This document shows positions 23,443 through 37,515 of a DNA stretch of 64,000 nt, one piece after another. Origin of the DNA: Valencia hispanica (Eukaryota > Chordata > Actinopteri > Cyprinodontiformes > Valenciidae); the NCBI GenBank assembly GCA_963556495.2, contig OY747712.1, positions 28,431,735-28,495,734 of the forward strand. Reading direction: 5' to 3'. The number at the start of each line of letters is the position of its first letter. The first letter of the stretch is position 1. Below the pieces are notes generated by a model, which saw only the letters and a program-made list of their open reading frames with translations, made no database searches and was not told the origin of the DNA. The translations under genes and the position numbers were made by a program.

Positions 23443-26400
23443 GTATGTCCCTTTACTCACAATGTTTCTGTCCATAACCATTCACATTTCAACTTATAAT
23501 ATATAAAAAAAAATTTACTCTGAATCAATGCCTTTTTGCAAGTTTTGTTCTGTTTAGAATTAGACCTCTTCACATATGTATGTGATGTTGATTCAACTTT
23601 TTTTGAGGGTAGAAGTTAAGAGAATGTGTTAGATTAAAATATATATTGACTTAAGTCAAATAGGCAGTTCAGAAGCAGTGTCTTTTGTTCAACTAACAGC
23701 TATATCTCCTCCTATTGATGTCAGATGATCTTAAAACCTGTAACATTTTGAGAGCAGGCTAAGTAATGTACAACATATTATGTAATGACAAAAATCTTCT
23801 TTTGCTTTTGGGATCATGTGTTAGAAAGCTAGTAGTTCCCCTGTCCAGCTTAAACATTCAAGCTCATTGTGCTTCCCCACCCAATCCGCTGGTTGACTTA
23901 TTACTAGTTTGCGATGCAGCTCATCCTAGATGGCAGGATGTTGATAATCTCTAATCTCCAAATAGTTTGTATTTATGTCCATTGAATACACAAAAACTTG
24001 TCTCATAGCTCATTGAGCCAAAACAAAACTGAAAAATGACACTTTCCTGTCATGAGCTGCTAACTTACAAACTTTGACCTAATCCTTTAGTTGTCTATGA
24101 ACTGTCAACCACTATGATAACACAGTTTCAAACAATCACACTGCACTGTTAGGGGCAAGTATTTTTTGTAGATTAGACATCCGGCATCTTCTTTTATGAC
24201 TATAGTGTGAAATCATTAATGATCTATTTTTGCATAAATCTTCAGGATATTCAAAATTATTATACATTTTCCATACAGTCCTGATTTGGTGATTTTTGTT
24301 GTTGTTGTTTTTGTGTGCCTTTACTTCACTGCAGTTCGGCAAATGTGTTTGCCTTCGGGTTGTGTCCCAAAAGCAGTGTCATTGAGTTCCATTTTGGTTG
24401 TCTCTGTATAATTTTATTGTATTTTGTTAACAAATTTGGTGCACCAACTGTCCCCGGGTGGCTGTGACCTAGTAGGAAGAGTAGTCATCTGACATTTAGG
24501 AGGTGTGAACTCAATTCCAACGCTCCCAAGCATCCTGCCCACCATCACCATATGTCAAAGTGCTCCTGCATCTCGGTGCATGTGTGTGCAAACTGGGGAA
24601 TGCAACTTATAGTGGAGAATTGCTCTGTAAGGCTAGAAATCCTGTCTTAGTAACGTCCATGTATCCCTAGCGGTGTCAGAACCGTTTAACAGATACAAAT
24701 TCTGTAGCCTATAGGTTGACATAGTGCCAAGATGTTCTCACATTACTAAAAATAAACATTAAAAGTCAACAGCTTGTTGTCTTCCTAGGAACAGGATCCA
24801 TGTTTTCTAAGCTATTTCCTCTAAATTTCTGTAGTTTTTCTTGTGCATGTGGTGTGGTAGCTGAGATTTTTCTTTTTGTTATTTTTGTGGGCATTTGAAT
24901 CAATCGCCTATTAAACTAAATGTCCTCATTTGAAAAGGTTGACATTTTCAAAGTGTATTCTGGCATTTGTGAAAATCGACATGAAAGGGAGCCATTACAG
25001 CACACTGATTAAAGGTTAAAACCTCTTGAATTGAAAGACTAATTATTAGTTAATTAAAATACTTGAAAGAGCATCCTGAGTGGTCTGTCGGAAGAGTTCA
25101 GAAACAACTGCTGCACAGCTTTTCTTGTTGAACATGCAGAGGGAAAATATGACCCATAAAACACACTGTGAAGTAGTTATTTTGGAGGAGTGTTTGCAAT
25201 GGTAGAAAAAAATAATTTTAAGTATTTTTCTTATTTATAATAAACTTAGATGCATCAGTAGCGAGCCTAAATGTAATGTAGACCCTTTTCTTAGTCTTGT
25301 GCAGAAATCACTGCACAAAGCCAAGGATGTGTGTCTGCACGTGCGTGCGTCTGCGTGTGCTTGTGTGTATGTGAAGTAAAAATCAGGCTGAGTCAAGAAG
25401 GCTTTAGAGCAGTCCTGCTTTTGCTTTTTTAAAATCTTTTTGACATTTTGAGGTAAAAAAAGGTGGGAGCAGAGATAGAACGCCATTCAGGCTTAAAAAG
25501 AATATATTTTAAAGGCTACAAACGGGAAGAGACAGATGGAGATGGTGATCAGAAGAGCTAGACTGAAACTATATTTAGACAAAGTTTATAATACTGCTGT
25601 AGCTTTGAAATCACAGCTCTGGTCTTTCTGTCTGACATGCTATTTCAACTAAAATTTACTTTTCTCTTCAGAGATTATAACATTTCCAATTTCAGCTTTG
25701 GCCTTTAATATTTTCTGTTATTTTCTCTAATGCTTGAGTTTCACTACACTTAAAAAAATACAGACTCAAAAAATGAGGTAATTTTCATTGTTGATTCAAC
25801 TTTACAGCTTTAAAGTAATGTCTAATTCGTTTTTAAGTAAAACCAACACCATTTGATTTGATAGCTACAAGCTTAAATCACATTGAAGTCACTTAAAGTT
25901 GTATTCTACAAAGATTTCTGTTATGCCCCATTTACACCGCCCAAAATGTCAACGCCTAGAATGGCACGACTACAGGTTAAGTCTATGGTTGAGGCTGTCA
26001 GAGGGCCGTCAGAGTACCTGCGGTGCTTTGTGTGCTTTGGCCACAGCAATTTGTGAAGGTTTTGCTGCTTTCCAAGCTTCAAAGAGGTAAAAGCTAGCAA
26101 CGCAGAAGTTCAGCTTGCTGAACTTTCAGCGTTGTCCCCTGTGCGTCAACCAATCAGAGCGTCTCACTGTAGTGACTTCACTACACATTTAAAGTAGCGT
26201 TGAAAGTGAACCGCATCCATTACGCAGCTTCTGGAGCAAATGGTTAAGCTCTCCAAACTCAGAACGCCTCTCAAGAATGGGGTAAATCCACAAACGGCAC
26301 TAATGTGCCTGACGTCAATGTTGTCTAGCTTTATTTAGCAAATAAAGCCAAGCCACTCTCTCAATATGATCCACCATTGTTTAAAACATTCGGCAACAGA

Positions 26401-26967
26401 GGAATCCCCACCCACGCTGTCTTTTTTTACTCAGCAGATGGCGGGCTTTGCAAGCTTCAGGCTTAAAAATGTATACGCTTCAAACTAGTCGCTTTGTGTG
26501 CGTTTTTTGACACCGACAAAGCGTGGGGTGTGTACGTGGCATAAGAGAGCAAAAATGTGATGAAGTAGCCAACAAAAACAAACTGAATGTAATCTGTGTT
26601 AGCTGTGTAATCTGTTAGCTGCATCACAGAATGTGTAGTTATCTTAGCTTAGTTTTTATTCTGTATGTAACTACACTATATTTAATACTACTGATTTCTT
26701 TGAAACAAAATTATGCAAAAAACTGTGGTTTGACTGCACATTAAGTCTATTTTGAGTTTGCATATTTTTCATTTGAAGTAATTTTTCTTATGTACAGTTA
26801 CTGAACTATCAACTCAATTGTTTTCATGAAGCATGCCTACACTTTTATGTCTAGACAGTGCTATATTTTAAGCAGTTTACCCATTAACCCTGTAAATATT
26901 TTTTTTAGAATATAAAATATTATTCACATTGAGGCAGCATCTGAAACTTTTACTTCCATTCTTGCAG
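23443..26967 (+). other. tnr: tnr last intron, 3.5 kb
   Basis: Starts GTATGT and ends CATTCTTGCAG. It contains a possible inverted-repeat element at 25924-26541 and otherwise AT-rich DNA. Short frames at 23766, 24136 and 25235 show no family motif. Confidence 0.8.
25924..26541. mobile_element. Possible short inverted-repeat element in tnr intron
   Basis: Left end TGCCCCATTTACACC and reversed right end TGCCACGTACACACC agree at 11 of 15 positions. TA lies just outside both ends. The interior is richer in GC than the intron around it and shows CGCTTTGTGTGCG-type palindromic pieces. Ends are diverged, so the call is tentative. Confidence 0.4.
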
Positions 26968-27087
26968 GGTATCAACTGGTACCATTGGAAAGGCCATGAG
27001 TTCTCCATTCCCTTTGTGGAGATGAAGATGAGGCCCTTCAACTTTCGCAGTATCAGCAGTAAGAGGAGACGATCTGCCCCCGTATAA
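26968..27087 (+). CDS. tnr: tenascin-R, last coding exon with stop
   Basis: Follows TTCTTGCAG in phase 0. It encodes [20 protein letters not shown], then [19 protein letters not shown] and TAA at 27085-27087. [21 protein letters not shown] is the closing strand of the fibrinogen-like domain. The exact wording matches TNR as I recall it (tenascin-C has GVNWFHWKGHEYSI and a different tail). After the conserved RP the basic tail [13 protein letters not shown] is free to vary among tenascins. Together the three exons give 147 codons of the roughly 220-residue domain; the rest of the gene (EGF repeats, FnIII repeats) lies to the left of the window. Confidence 0.93.
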   Translation, partial: GINWYHWKGHEFSIPFVEMKMRPFNFRSISSKRRRSAPV

Positions 27088-27290
27088 GGAAACCACCTCC
27101 GCCCTGCCCAGAGTTGTGGATAAATTGAGTTTAAATGTTGTTGGGTGTTAAATCTGTGCTCCTCGCTGACTGCTAAGGCAGGCTGGAATTAAACTGTGCC
27201 GAGGCTTGTTAGTGAGGCTGCAGAGACTGATTGAGTAAGCAATTAAACAAAGCTGCTAATATTTCATTCAGCAAATTTAATAAATTAATA
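27088..27290 (+). other. tnr: tnr proximal 3' UTR
   Basis: The first AATAAA after the stop is at 27279-27284. Mammalian TNR has a much longer 3' UTR, so further downstream signals may be the main ones. Confidence 0.45.
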
Positions 27291-27644
27291 CTTGAACAAC
27301 TTCTTATTTTAACCTGGATGTGGTCAGAAAATAGTGGAAAGGTTTCAAAAACACATCCAAACTCTGTTGATCTTTCCGCCTGCCCAGCATAAGCTGTGTT
27401 TTCCTGCTGTACTTCTACTTAGAAGACAATGTATGTAATTTATTAAGTACTCAGAATGACAATGTTTGTAACTGCTGTAAAAAAGGAAAGGCAAACCAAG
27501 ATTTTTTGGTTTAACTTAATATTTGATTTGTCCTTCCTTCCAATGCTGAATTGTGCTCAAAAAGGCCATTAAGAGTAAGATATTGCGCTTTTTTAGCCAT
27601 TACAAAATTACACTGAAACCATTAATATATACCCTTAAAACTCA

Positions 27645-27645
27645 G

Positions 27646-27722
<77 letters not shown>
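27645..27722. repeat. (TA)n followed by poly-T
   Basis: About 48 bp of TA followed by about 31 T. This resembles a slippage-expanded poly-A tail of a minus-strand retroposon, but no retroposon body can be recognised to its right. Confidence 0.9.
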
Positions 27723-27725
<3 letters not shown>

Positions 27726-30700
27726 GCTAATATAGTGGCTGAGTCCATCGATTTAATATAATTTGATGGCTTTTGAGCCTCAATTAAGTTAACTCAAAAT
27801 CAATAATACATACTGGAATGAGCCAGAATAAAAACATTACACAGCAAAACTGAAAACCCAGAATCATCATTAAGCAATTAATTCACCAGCAACATCTTCA
27901 TTGCCTTGTAATGTTTTCATTTCATGTCTAATGTTGACAACATTGGATGAGTTACATAAATCAGAGGGAGAATAATGTTCTGTTTTAAGCATAGATATAT
28001 TTGGTTGCCCCTGTGCACTGAGTATTTGTTTATTTAATTAGGTGAACAAACTTAGATGTTAATGGGCATTTAATACTCACTTGATTTCATTTTCAAGCAA
28101 ATAACAGTCGGTAAACTTTGTTGCTAATATAGGGCTTGCTTGCAGAGATGGTGGTGATGGATGCAAAAATTAACAAAAGGCCTTCGTAATAGAGAGTCCC
28201 TGATTGGAAATAAGCTCAGTTAATTCTGTCACCAAAGCCTGTCTCAATACTATCCCATATTTCAAGCTCTTTTATAGTCAACATGATTGCCCAGAGCAAA
28301 ATCATATTTACTAAATGTTATTTAGAGCAAAGTCAGTGTGGACATAGAGCAGATTTAGGTCTGGCTTCCTGACTTCTGCTTGCTGAAATGAGCTTAACAA
28401 AGAAAGCAGAACAGAAGGTGGAATGAAGCCAAGTCTTTCTTGTACTCTCTTCACTGTTTAAGCTGCTTCGCGAAACAATGAAATTCACTAACACTGCTGG
28501 GAATCTGTTCCTTTTAGTGGGGTTGGCGTAATCTACTGCTTTCCAACCAACCATGTGTTCACAGTGTCACACAAGACGTTCAGGGCCAGTTAGCTGACTG
28601 CAGTTTTTCTGCCTTAGTTTAAGGAAGACAAAGCAAAAACGGTTGGAAGAAGAAAAGAAACTGTCACCATCACTGTAAGCAACATTTTGTCTAATTTATT
28701 AGGTAATCATGTACCTATTTATTCCTTCTATCATTTTCTGTATCTCCTTTACTAATCACAGTTAATTCTCTGATTGAGATAAGTCTCCTAATCAAACTAT
28801 GTATATTTTTTTCTATAGATTGTAAAATAGTAGTCCTCCCCTCTACTACTACTACTACTACTACTGTTACTAATATATTCATGTAGATATGAAGCTGAAT
28901 TGTCTTTTACTTTAACTTCCCCATTAGATGGAAGCCAATGCTGAAAGCCCCCTTGGGAATTCCTGCTAGAAACGCTGTATTTGTAACCACTGTTGTACTA
29001 AATGATGAATGGAGCCTACTGCATGTTGACTGAAATGGTACCAAGAGCCTGAGACTGAACAAACAAGTGTTTAGAATATGTTTAGCTTGTTTTGTGCACA
29101 TGTTTATCTGCTGTTCTAGCTTAAAGCTGCCCCTGAAATGGTTTAAAGGTAGATTGAAATCACTTTTATCTCACTTTAAGCCTTTTAATCAACATGAAAC
29201 CTTCTCCAGGTTGATAAATGATTTTTTATTGTTAAAGGATTTCAGGCTCTCATGCAATAAACTTCCCTTAGTTATTTATGGTGGAGTAGATTAATATCTG
29301 TGTGTTTATTTAATTACCTGCTTCGGTACATTTTTCTTCTTTGGGTTTTGTATACACGAATAATGGTCTGGAAGCTTTTCTGAAAGGAAACAGATTTTAT
29401 TTTGTGTTTTTGTAATTTCTCTCATTGCAAATTACGAGGTGCTTGTAAATCAATCAAAAACAGAACTGTCATTTTTATTTATGTCCACAGCGGGGGAAAT
29501 AAATGCGGTACTAAACACCTAATTTTTCTCAGAAATATATTTCTATTCTGGCCTTTGACATGGAATTTACATCAAATTCTTGTAACAACCCAAGTAATCC
29601 ACACATACAAAGAAAACAAACAAAAGAACAAGTTATGGTCTGAAAGAAGTTGAACAGCACTGGGAATAAGCATAGAGCAAGTTTAGTTAAATGTATACAG
29701 TTCTTAGGAGAAAAGTATCTGTTGTTAATAAATATGTTTAACATGTCCTCTTTATGGAGAAATCAATTCTTCAACTGACATTTTTTTTAAATATTGAAGG
29801 TTCTGGTTTGCTCTTCCATGCTTTCTGATCTTCAGTTCTCCCTAGTTAGAGTTAAATTAAATTGCATTGACTGGGCTGTTAGAGCAGCTTTGTTTTCTGT
29901 TTCTGAAACCAGTTAAAAGTTTATTTCCTTCTGTGTCTGGTACTATTGCCTTGCTGAAAACATACTATTTTAGTTGAAGTATGTCTGGGTACATTCCTCC
30001 CTCATTCTTTCAGTTAGATGAAGTCAGTCAGTAGTAAATGCTAAAAGACAGACACACACAATGATGCTCTCTCCTCCAAACATCACTGGTGTTTTTTGGG
30101 GTGATTATTTTATGTTTTACTTTTCTGTCAGAAATCTTATGTGGATCATTTGATTACAGCTGGTTTATGGTGACATGTTGTTTCCACTTCTTGATGACGG
30201 GCCTAGCAGTGGTCACTGGTACATTCAGCAGTTTAGAAATACATCTGTAACCAATCCCATCAATATGTTATGCAACAATAAGGTTGCGAAGGTCTTGTGA
30301 GAATTTGTTTATTTTCCTCATGAGATGCTCATTGTGCAATAGTTTTGTAATGTGACATTTTTTGTAGGTTGTATATAGTTACGACTAAACGAGCTGAAAT
30401 TATTTGGCACTGAGAGGGAACAGGAGCTCTTTGTACTTCATTTTCTCCACATTGTTAATGCCTTTCTTCTATTTCATTTAACATTTTTACTCATAACTTA
30501 ATTTATTTAAGTTATTTGTTTTAATTTCTTTATATGCCTGGCTTACTTGGATTGCTTCCAACATATATTGGGAATTTTGTGTTAGATGCCTGATTAGAAA
30601 TATATTTATTGAGGAACAATATTACCATGCTTAATACTTTTTTCATTCACTGTATATAAAAAAATTGTCAAATCACTTTTTTATTGAAATCCTGTTTTGC

Positions 30701-33684
30701 GTACATGGCACTAAAACATTTTAGAGGACTATGGTAATATTTCTGTCCTACACTGTTTTAGAAAGTGAAATAAATTCTTCAAAGCTATTTTATCCTTAAT
30801 GTATGGCTCAAATTACAATAAAAAGAGCCTCAAACATCGGCTTGATTTAAAAATAGGAATTAATAATATTGTTTATAAATCATGTAAAGTTTATCCGTTT
30901 GATTCACTTTTTTTTTCAAACATCTTAGATCTGTGAAACATTAAGGACATTCACTATTTAGCTGTTTGTACAGACTTGTTTACTCAATTATTCTTCATTT
31001 TCCACTTGCTGTGACTTTAGTCACAGCACAGTCCTGTATATTACAGAAGAAAATAAATCCACAGGTTTAGATACTCTGTTTACTTAACCGAGAACCTGTA
31101 ACTTGCAGTGATCTGAAATCTTGCTGGCATGGACATGTAAATGTTGATAAAATGTGTTTTTGACTGTTTGAAAGCTTGGGTAAACTGAAACTAAGGATTT
31201 ATTGTTGGATAACCTTGAATATTACTGTCAAATTTAGCTCTAGTTTGAATTAAACATGTACTATAAATTTCCTTTTTTAAAACATTTTCTACATATTAAT
31301 AAAATATTCAAATACTCTGATTTGATTACTGTTTTTCCTTTATTTTTTGGCTTTAATGTTTTTGTTTCTGATGAGTTTGCAGAGCTCAGGAGAATTTTAG
31401 CATCCATGTGCATCTGTCCATGACAGAGATGGTAACTTCAGTCTTTATGTTGGACTTAAGTTGCAAAGTCGAAATCTTGAGTGTCGAGAATTGGGTTAGA
31501 TTTGACTCATATTTAAGGTGTCAAACACGTGTCTCACAGCCGACCTTTATCTTATGTAATCAGGGGTGAATATAAACTGGAAAGTGTAGAGTTGGGTGGA
31601 TGAGTTCTCTGCAATATTTCTTGACAGTGTGCCAATTAAGAGTTTTAATGTAAGTTTCTGATTTTGTTTGATGCTAGCAATTGGCACATACATAAAGTAC
31701 AGAAAGCAAACCACACAGTGGGCTGTTCATTTTTCATAATCTTTTTTCTTTTGTTGCTTATTCATGACCACACTAATATACCGTCTCTTAAACCGAAGAC
31801 TGTTTTTTAATTGTGATGATTTCAAATGGAAATAAACTTAACTTCTCTCTCTATTAATCTAGTGAAATTACAAATAAACCCGAGGTTCGTTAAAACAAAA
31901 GCACATCCTGTTTGATTCTGTCGGATTTTCAACATTTACTTTTTCTTAATCTATATCTACAATTTTCCTTTGAGGACAAATGCATATTGGCTTTTGTTCT
32001 AGGGCTTCACTGAGTTAGAAAATCCTACAATGGTAATATTATTGTTAAACATAGTGACAATGGTGTAATTTGCAATTAATACAATGTCCTCACTCCTCCT
32101 TCTCTACTGTCAGTACAATTCTTTTTGATCTCCTTTTTCTTTGACATGTCATCTGTCAAGAGTGGACTTCTACTGAAGCAGGGGTACATGCAACAGGAAA
32201 ATGTGTTATTGACATGGAAAATGTGAGTCCACATTACATTCCAAACAGTCCATTGCAAAATTAATATTGCATACACTAACATTATGAAGGTGATATATGC
32301 TGCAGCCAGTAAGAGATATATACATAATTAAATGACTGTTTAGAAAGACATAAAGAGAAACAATGAGGTAAATTTAAATAATCATTTCATAAGCTAAAGC
32401 AATGTAGTATTATAGGTAGAATACAGTAGATGGCAAACACCTGATAGGGAAATGTTAATATTAGTTAGGCGTACTTGAGACTTGACCAGGACTTGGATTC
32501 AATAACTTATGAACATCTTTGGGGAATGAACAAATCAGCAGTTAAGTTATCAAGGAATAGAAACAGTTAATTAGAACAGATGTCTCTTAAACTCTAACTG
32601 GAGTCCATTGAAATGCAAATGCATACTGGTATTTAACAGTGAACTATTATTTAACACACACAAAGAAACAGACCAGTTCTTTATAGATCTAAATGCATCA
32701 CACTTGCAAACAGCTTTCAATAGATTATTGGAGGTTTTTTGTGTCATACAAAACATTAAAGGAGCAATTTAGGTTGTTAGAATTCATAAATTATGAAAAT
32801 TAAAGCTTGTTCATGCCAGTTAAAAAAAACGGGTTTCTCCATTTGAATCATTTTGATAGATTTAAGTGAACATGAAAGAGAAGCTGTAAATAAATCTAAC
32901 TTTCATTTTCTTTTTTAATTCTATGTTGTACATATTTCATAATAATAAAAGAAAACAAAAGAAAAAGAAAACATCTCATCATTCCCTGAGAGAAAAGTAC
33001 ATTAAGGCTTTTTGAAGAACGATTTTACCAAACGTGCTGTAACTGAAAATTATTCTTCATTGACTCAAATATTGAACACCTAGCATATTGAAGAATATTT
33101 TCTTGGGTTCGAAAATTATGCATGTCTTTTCATAAATACATGTGCAATACACACGGCCACACATTTTTTTCCAGAGTAGATTCTCAAAAACCTTTAAATC
33201 AGCAAATTTAGATGCATTGTCTATTCACGGCGTGTTCCAATTATTCACTAATTATTCATTCAGGTGACTGGTCAGCAGAAACAACTTGGTAAATAACTAT
33301 GCTTTGTGAAGTTTCTGAATAAATTAGTCTAAAAACAAAGAAACAAGCAACACAGCAGTTGTTCTACAATAGCAAAGGTCAGAGGGATTAGCTGATTTCA
33401 GAAAATGTTTTAGAAGCCCAACTGCCTTGCTAATTGCAGTTTCTAGCTATTTAAAAAAATATATATTTGTACTTTCATAAAACATGTCCTACACCAAGCT
33501 AAGAAAACATGGACCTAACTGAGGCAGGTGTGTGTTAAATCTTCATAATTCTGGAAAGGGCTAAAAGAAAATAGATTCTCGCCTCAACCTGACCACTCAT
33601 ATAGTCAGACCAATTATTACCAATTTAAAAAAAATGAAAGTGTGATGAACAAGGCCAGACAAGAACCCATGTCCTTCATCACAC
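27723..33684. other. Intergenic, AT-rich; one decayed Tc1-like trace
   Basis: No coding gene is seen. Around 30170-30360 the text (CTTCTTGATGACGGGCCTAG, then CAACAATAAGGTTGCGAAGG and TTTTCCTCATGAGATG) resembles minus-strand Tc1/mariner transposase sequence, strongly decayed and without recognisable ends. An (ACT)n run of about 15 bp is at 28846. The remainder is featureless to me. Confidence 0.4.
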
Positions 33685-33735
33685 ACAGAGAGAGAGAGAG
33701 TGTGTGTGTGTGTGTGTAGGGGGGGGGGGGGGGTA
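33685..33735. repeat. (AG)n-(TG)n-(G)n compound microsatellite
   Basis: AG run, then TG run, then fifteen or more G. It is purine-rich on the + strand. Confidence 0.95.
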
Positions 33736-36119
33736 AAAGCCCTCTTTATCTCTTTATTGTATACTACTACCACTGCAGTAGCAAATATTGGTATGTTGGG
33801 GTTTTGAATTCTTCATATCAGTGTTTTTATTTAAGGCATTTGTACACATTGTTACTCAGTGTGTGAGTAATTGCTGTTGGAGTGACAACTATAGGGTTCA
33901 ATGCACTGTTAAATAAACTATGTTTAATTGTTTACTTTTATGGTGATTATCTGTTCAGGTTTTGACATTGAAAGCCGTTTTATTATGCTTAGGAACGGCT
34001 CTGTCTGAAATTTGTGTTTCAAAGGTTATACAGGAAAAAGCCAGAATAAAAGGTAAAATTATTTTAAAAGACTTATCATAGTCGTAAAAAAGAGGAGTTT
34101 TAACATTGACGTGTAAACTTTTGATATCTTTTGTTTAATTATTAACAATTGATTAGATTTTTTTTATTAGAAGAAAACTGGCTATTTCTAAAAAGTAGTT
34201 TAAAAGATGTGCCCTTCAGGAGGCTCTCCTTTTAAAATGTAAAACAAGCATGAAAAGGATGCCTATATTTCTAATTTTCTTTTTATAAAAAGTGAGCTTT
34301 TAGCATTAATGTAGTGTAATTATTTTTGTGTTGTTAAGAGAGGCAACTTGCACACATTAAAAAAAAAAAATTTTGTGGTAAAGGTTGGGCCATTTTATTA
34401 TTCCATTTACTACCTACTACAGCAATACCTACACCTACAAAAGCAGTTAGTAACACTGAAGCCCCTTTCAAAACAGGACATGAAAAACAGGCCATGAAAA
34501 ACCCTTTTAGGGTGAACATTTTCTAGAACATTATGTACATTAAAAATAAAATATTACAAATACTAAAATTAGGTAATTATCCCTGCTGCTGTCCAAAACA
34601 TGACTCAAGCTTTTTGCTCTCCTAACTCAGTTAAATTCCAAAAGGTTTTTTGATTATGTCAAAATGTTAAAATACATTTTTTGATTCTCCCAATCTCTTA
34701 TTTTCATATAGTGTGTTTTTTTCCACATAGTTCATGTGAAAAAGTGTTTTTTTTAAATATATATTTAGCTAGAATACATTCATAACAATGTTTTTACTTC
34801 AAGGCTCAATCTAGCTGGTTAAAAACATCCAGTGACTAAATAGAAAATTCAATGTAATATGTAGAAATCTAATCCAAAATGTAATTATTCATGTGCCCCG
34901 CTGAAAGGATCAATAATACAGAGCTAATTTCGGAAAATACAATTTTTGTGCAGATACATGGATGAACAGCTTCTTATATTTAGCTCTGCATGGTTAAAGG
35001 ACCTCAGGGCTCTTTTTTTTTCTCCTATTATCCTATTCATTTCATCTTTCTTTTTTACTTTTTGTCTTCATCAAATCTATCTTGTAACATATCCACATCT
35101 CTGTACAGCAGTAAACTCTGAGCTGGCGTGGCATGAGGCTGATGAAAAGCGGCGTTGTGGCCCACCCGCAGCCTCCTGTGCACTCCCTAAGTCCCTTACG
35201 TCTCAATGAGCCCAGAAAGTTAACAGGTCCTGGCAGTCATCTGAATAAGAGGGAGTACAGCCCAAATTTCCCAGTTAGGCTCTCACTGTGATGGAGTTGT
35301 AAACACTGGGGCAAAATTGGGCGACCGGCCGGTGAGCAGCTTGATTTTTATCAGACATTTATTGATACTCAGAGCGCTGTGAGTTGGAATGGAAAAGCAT
35401 GAACAGACAGGGTCCCTCATAAATAAAAGAAACAAGGGAGACATGAAGATTTGTCCATTGACATCAGTGGGGCTGAAAGTGTGGTAAGAACTGGCATGCT
35501 GGTTTAACTTTACATTCTGTTTATGCTTTGACAGGGATCTGTATATTTCTCCTTGCTATAACGACTTTATTCCAAATGAAGTTTGAAAATCATTGGTAAT
35601 TATATTTGCCAGCATATATGAATAAGAGAAATCAAAGAGTAAATATAGCTTCTCTTGCCTGCATGGGGATTTACATTATTACCTTTAATTAAAATCCCTG
35701 ATAAACACTGGAAATTTCTTCAGATTTACATATATTTTGTATTTGGTTGACAGTTTTTACTTTTTTCTGCCAGATTTAGACCAACTACCAACTAAAAGCT
35801 TAAAGCCGTCTCCAAAAGTGTCTCACTGTGGCCTCACTTGAATAGGCTGACCTATAAACATAGATGTGAGCTTATGCAGTACAAATTGTGAGGGTATGAC
35901 TACGTGCTTAGATGGAAAGCTACACTACATAAGAAATACGAAAAAATAAAAAAGAAGAAATCTGTTAATACAACATTTTCAAACGATTAAGAAAAGCAAT
36001 GCTTTATTTTCTTAAGTTGTGATTTATTTTCCCAACCTCTGATAACATCTCCCTCACTCCTTTAACAATGGTACAAATTTATTGTGAAAATGAAGTACCA
36101 GGATATTTGTCACAGATTC
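33736..36119. other. Intergenic non-coding; higher-complexity island near 35100-35480
   Basis: No gene is recognised. The segment 35100-35480 has balanced base composition in AT-rich surroundings and includes GGGCGACCGGCCGGTGAGCA. It has neither repeat ends nor a coding frame, which is compatible with a conserved non-coding element. Confidence 0.35.
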
Positions 36120-37515
36120 TAAGATAGATTTAGGTCTTAGCATGCTGTATGCTTCATGTCGTTATTCCTCTGGAAAGGGAACCTCCTCCCTAGTCTTACA
36201 GTGTTTTGGAGGCTTAAACAGGATTTTTCTGCATTTAGCTTCATCCATCTTCTTGTCGACTTCTTGCGCATGTTTAAGAAAAGCATTCCAACAGCATGAA
36301 AGTACTGCCAGCATATTTCCCTGTGAAAATGGTGTGTTAAGGGTGATGTGCAATCCCTGTTTTCAGACCATGCATATCATTTTCCACCTTGTCCACGAAG
36401 TTCAAATTTGGTTTCCTCTGAGCATTTGACCACTTCCACATGTTTGTCATGACTGCTGTATGGCTTGTGGCAAACTACTAAGAAGATGTCTCATGACTTT
36501 GTTTCAATAAGGGCTTTCATCTTGCCACCCTTCAATAAAAAATTATTTGTGGAGTGTACAACTAAAAGTTATCCTAACAAATGTACCCACCTGAGCTGTG
36601 GGTCACTGGAGTTTTTCTAGAGTCATCATGGACCTCTTTGCTGATTTTCTTTTTAATGATCTACTTTGATGGCCTGTCAGTTTAGGTGAATGACTATGTC
36701 TTGGTAGCTTTGCAGTTGTGCCACACTCTTCTCAGTTTTAGGTTGGTTCTACACTAACACGGCTAAGGTTATACAGGGTATATCCCACCTAACCTTATGC
36801 CTATCCACACACACACAAAACATTGTTTATGACCTCCGCCCGCTGACGCAACCCCGACCTAGTAGACATGCATTAATAAAAAGGCAGACCCACATACATG
36901 ACGTCACAGTCACTGTCTGAGATATGATGTATCTGAAATTGCTGGTGTTGACTAAATATTTATTTGTTTAAGCACTTTAACAGCCTAATGTAGACAGGGC
37001 CTCAGATGAGGGATTGGACAGTAATCTGTGAATTTGGAATATTGTTTAGGACATTGTTTTATAACCTAACCCTTATTTATACTTCTCTGCAACTGTATCT
37101 CTGACCTGTCTGGTGTGGTGCTTGATCTGTGTTCTTCTGTCTTTTTTTCTCTAAGGTATTCCAACAAACCTCAGAGGCCTTCATAGAAGAGCTTATTAAT
37201 ACTAATTAAATAAATTACACACAGGTGATATCTACTTTTAATATAACATCCTCAATGCTAGTGGCCTTGGTTATTTAGGTCTTTGAAGATAACACACTGA
37301 ATTTCAATATCAACTTTAAAGGCATATTCTTTTTTAAATAAAATATATTTGGAGGCCAAACATTATCTTCCCTCCACCTCACTATTATATGTTACTTTGT
37401 ATTGGTCTGTAACATATTATACCAATAAATTATGGTAAAATTTGTGGTTGCAAGGACAAAATGTAAAGTAATGGCAACATATGAAAAAGGTTCGAAGGGT
37501 AACACAACTATTTAA
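36120..37515 (-). mobile_element. Decayed Tc1-like transposon, nearly full length, with a nested insertion
   Basis: Read on the minus strand this follows a teleost Tc1 transposase from N- to C-terminal side (right to left). 37118-37088 covers the HTRQVRDT-like start (CTGACCTGTCTGGTGTGGTG on +). 36700-36590 covers the GRPRHSPKLTG-like linker and onward. 36480-36180 covers the catalytic part in decayed form. The right-hand terminal repeat is at about 37400-37515, with TTGTATTGGTCTGTAACATA and GTGGTTGCAAGGACAAAATG. Many indels mark it as old. Confidence 0.6.
36746..37009. mobile_element. Probable small element nested in the Tc1-like copy
   Basis: About 264 bp interrupt the collinear Tc1-like sequence after CTCAGTTTTAGG. 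The insert begins TTGGTTCTACACTAACACGG and ends AATGTAGACAGGGCCTCAG; the reversed end CCCTGTCTACATTAGG is a weak inverted match to the start. Its GC-rich centre differs from the surroundings. Confidence 0.4.

Noticed and set aside
28846..28866. CRISPR-like or array-like repeats, tRNA and rRNA genes
   Set aside because: The repeats here are simple (ACT)n; no cloverleaf with A and B boxes and no rRNA sequence was noticed anywhere in the window.
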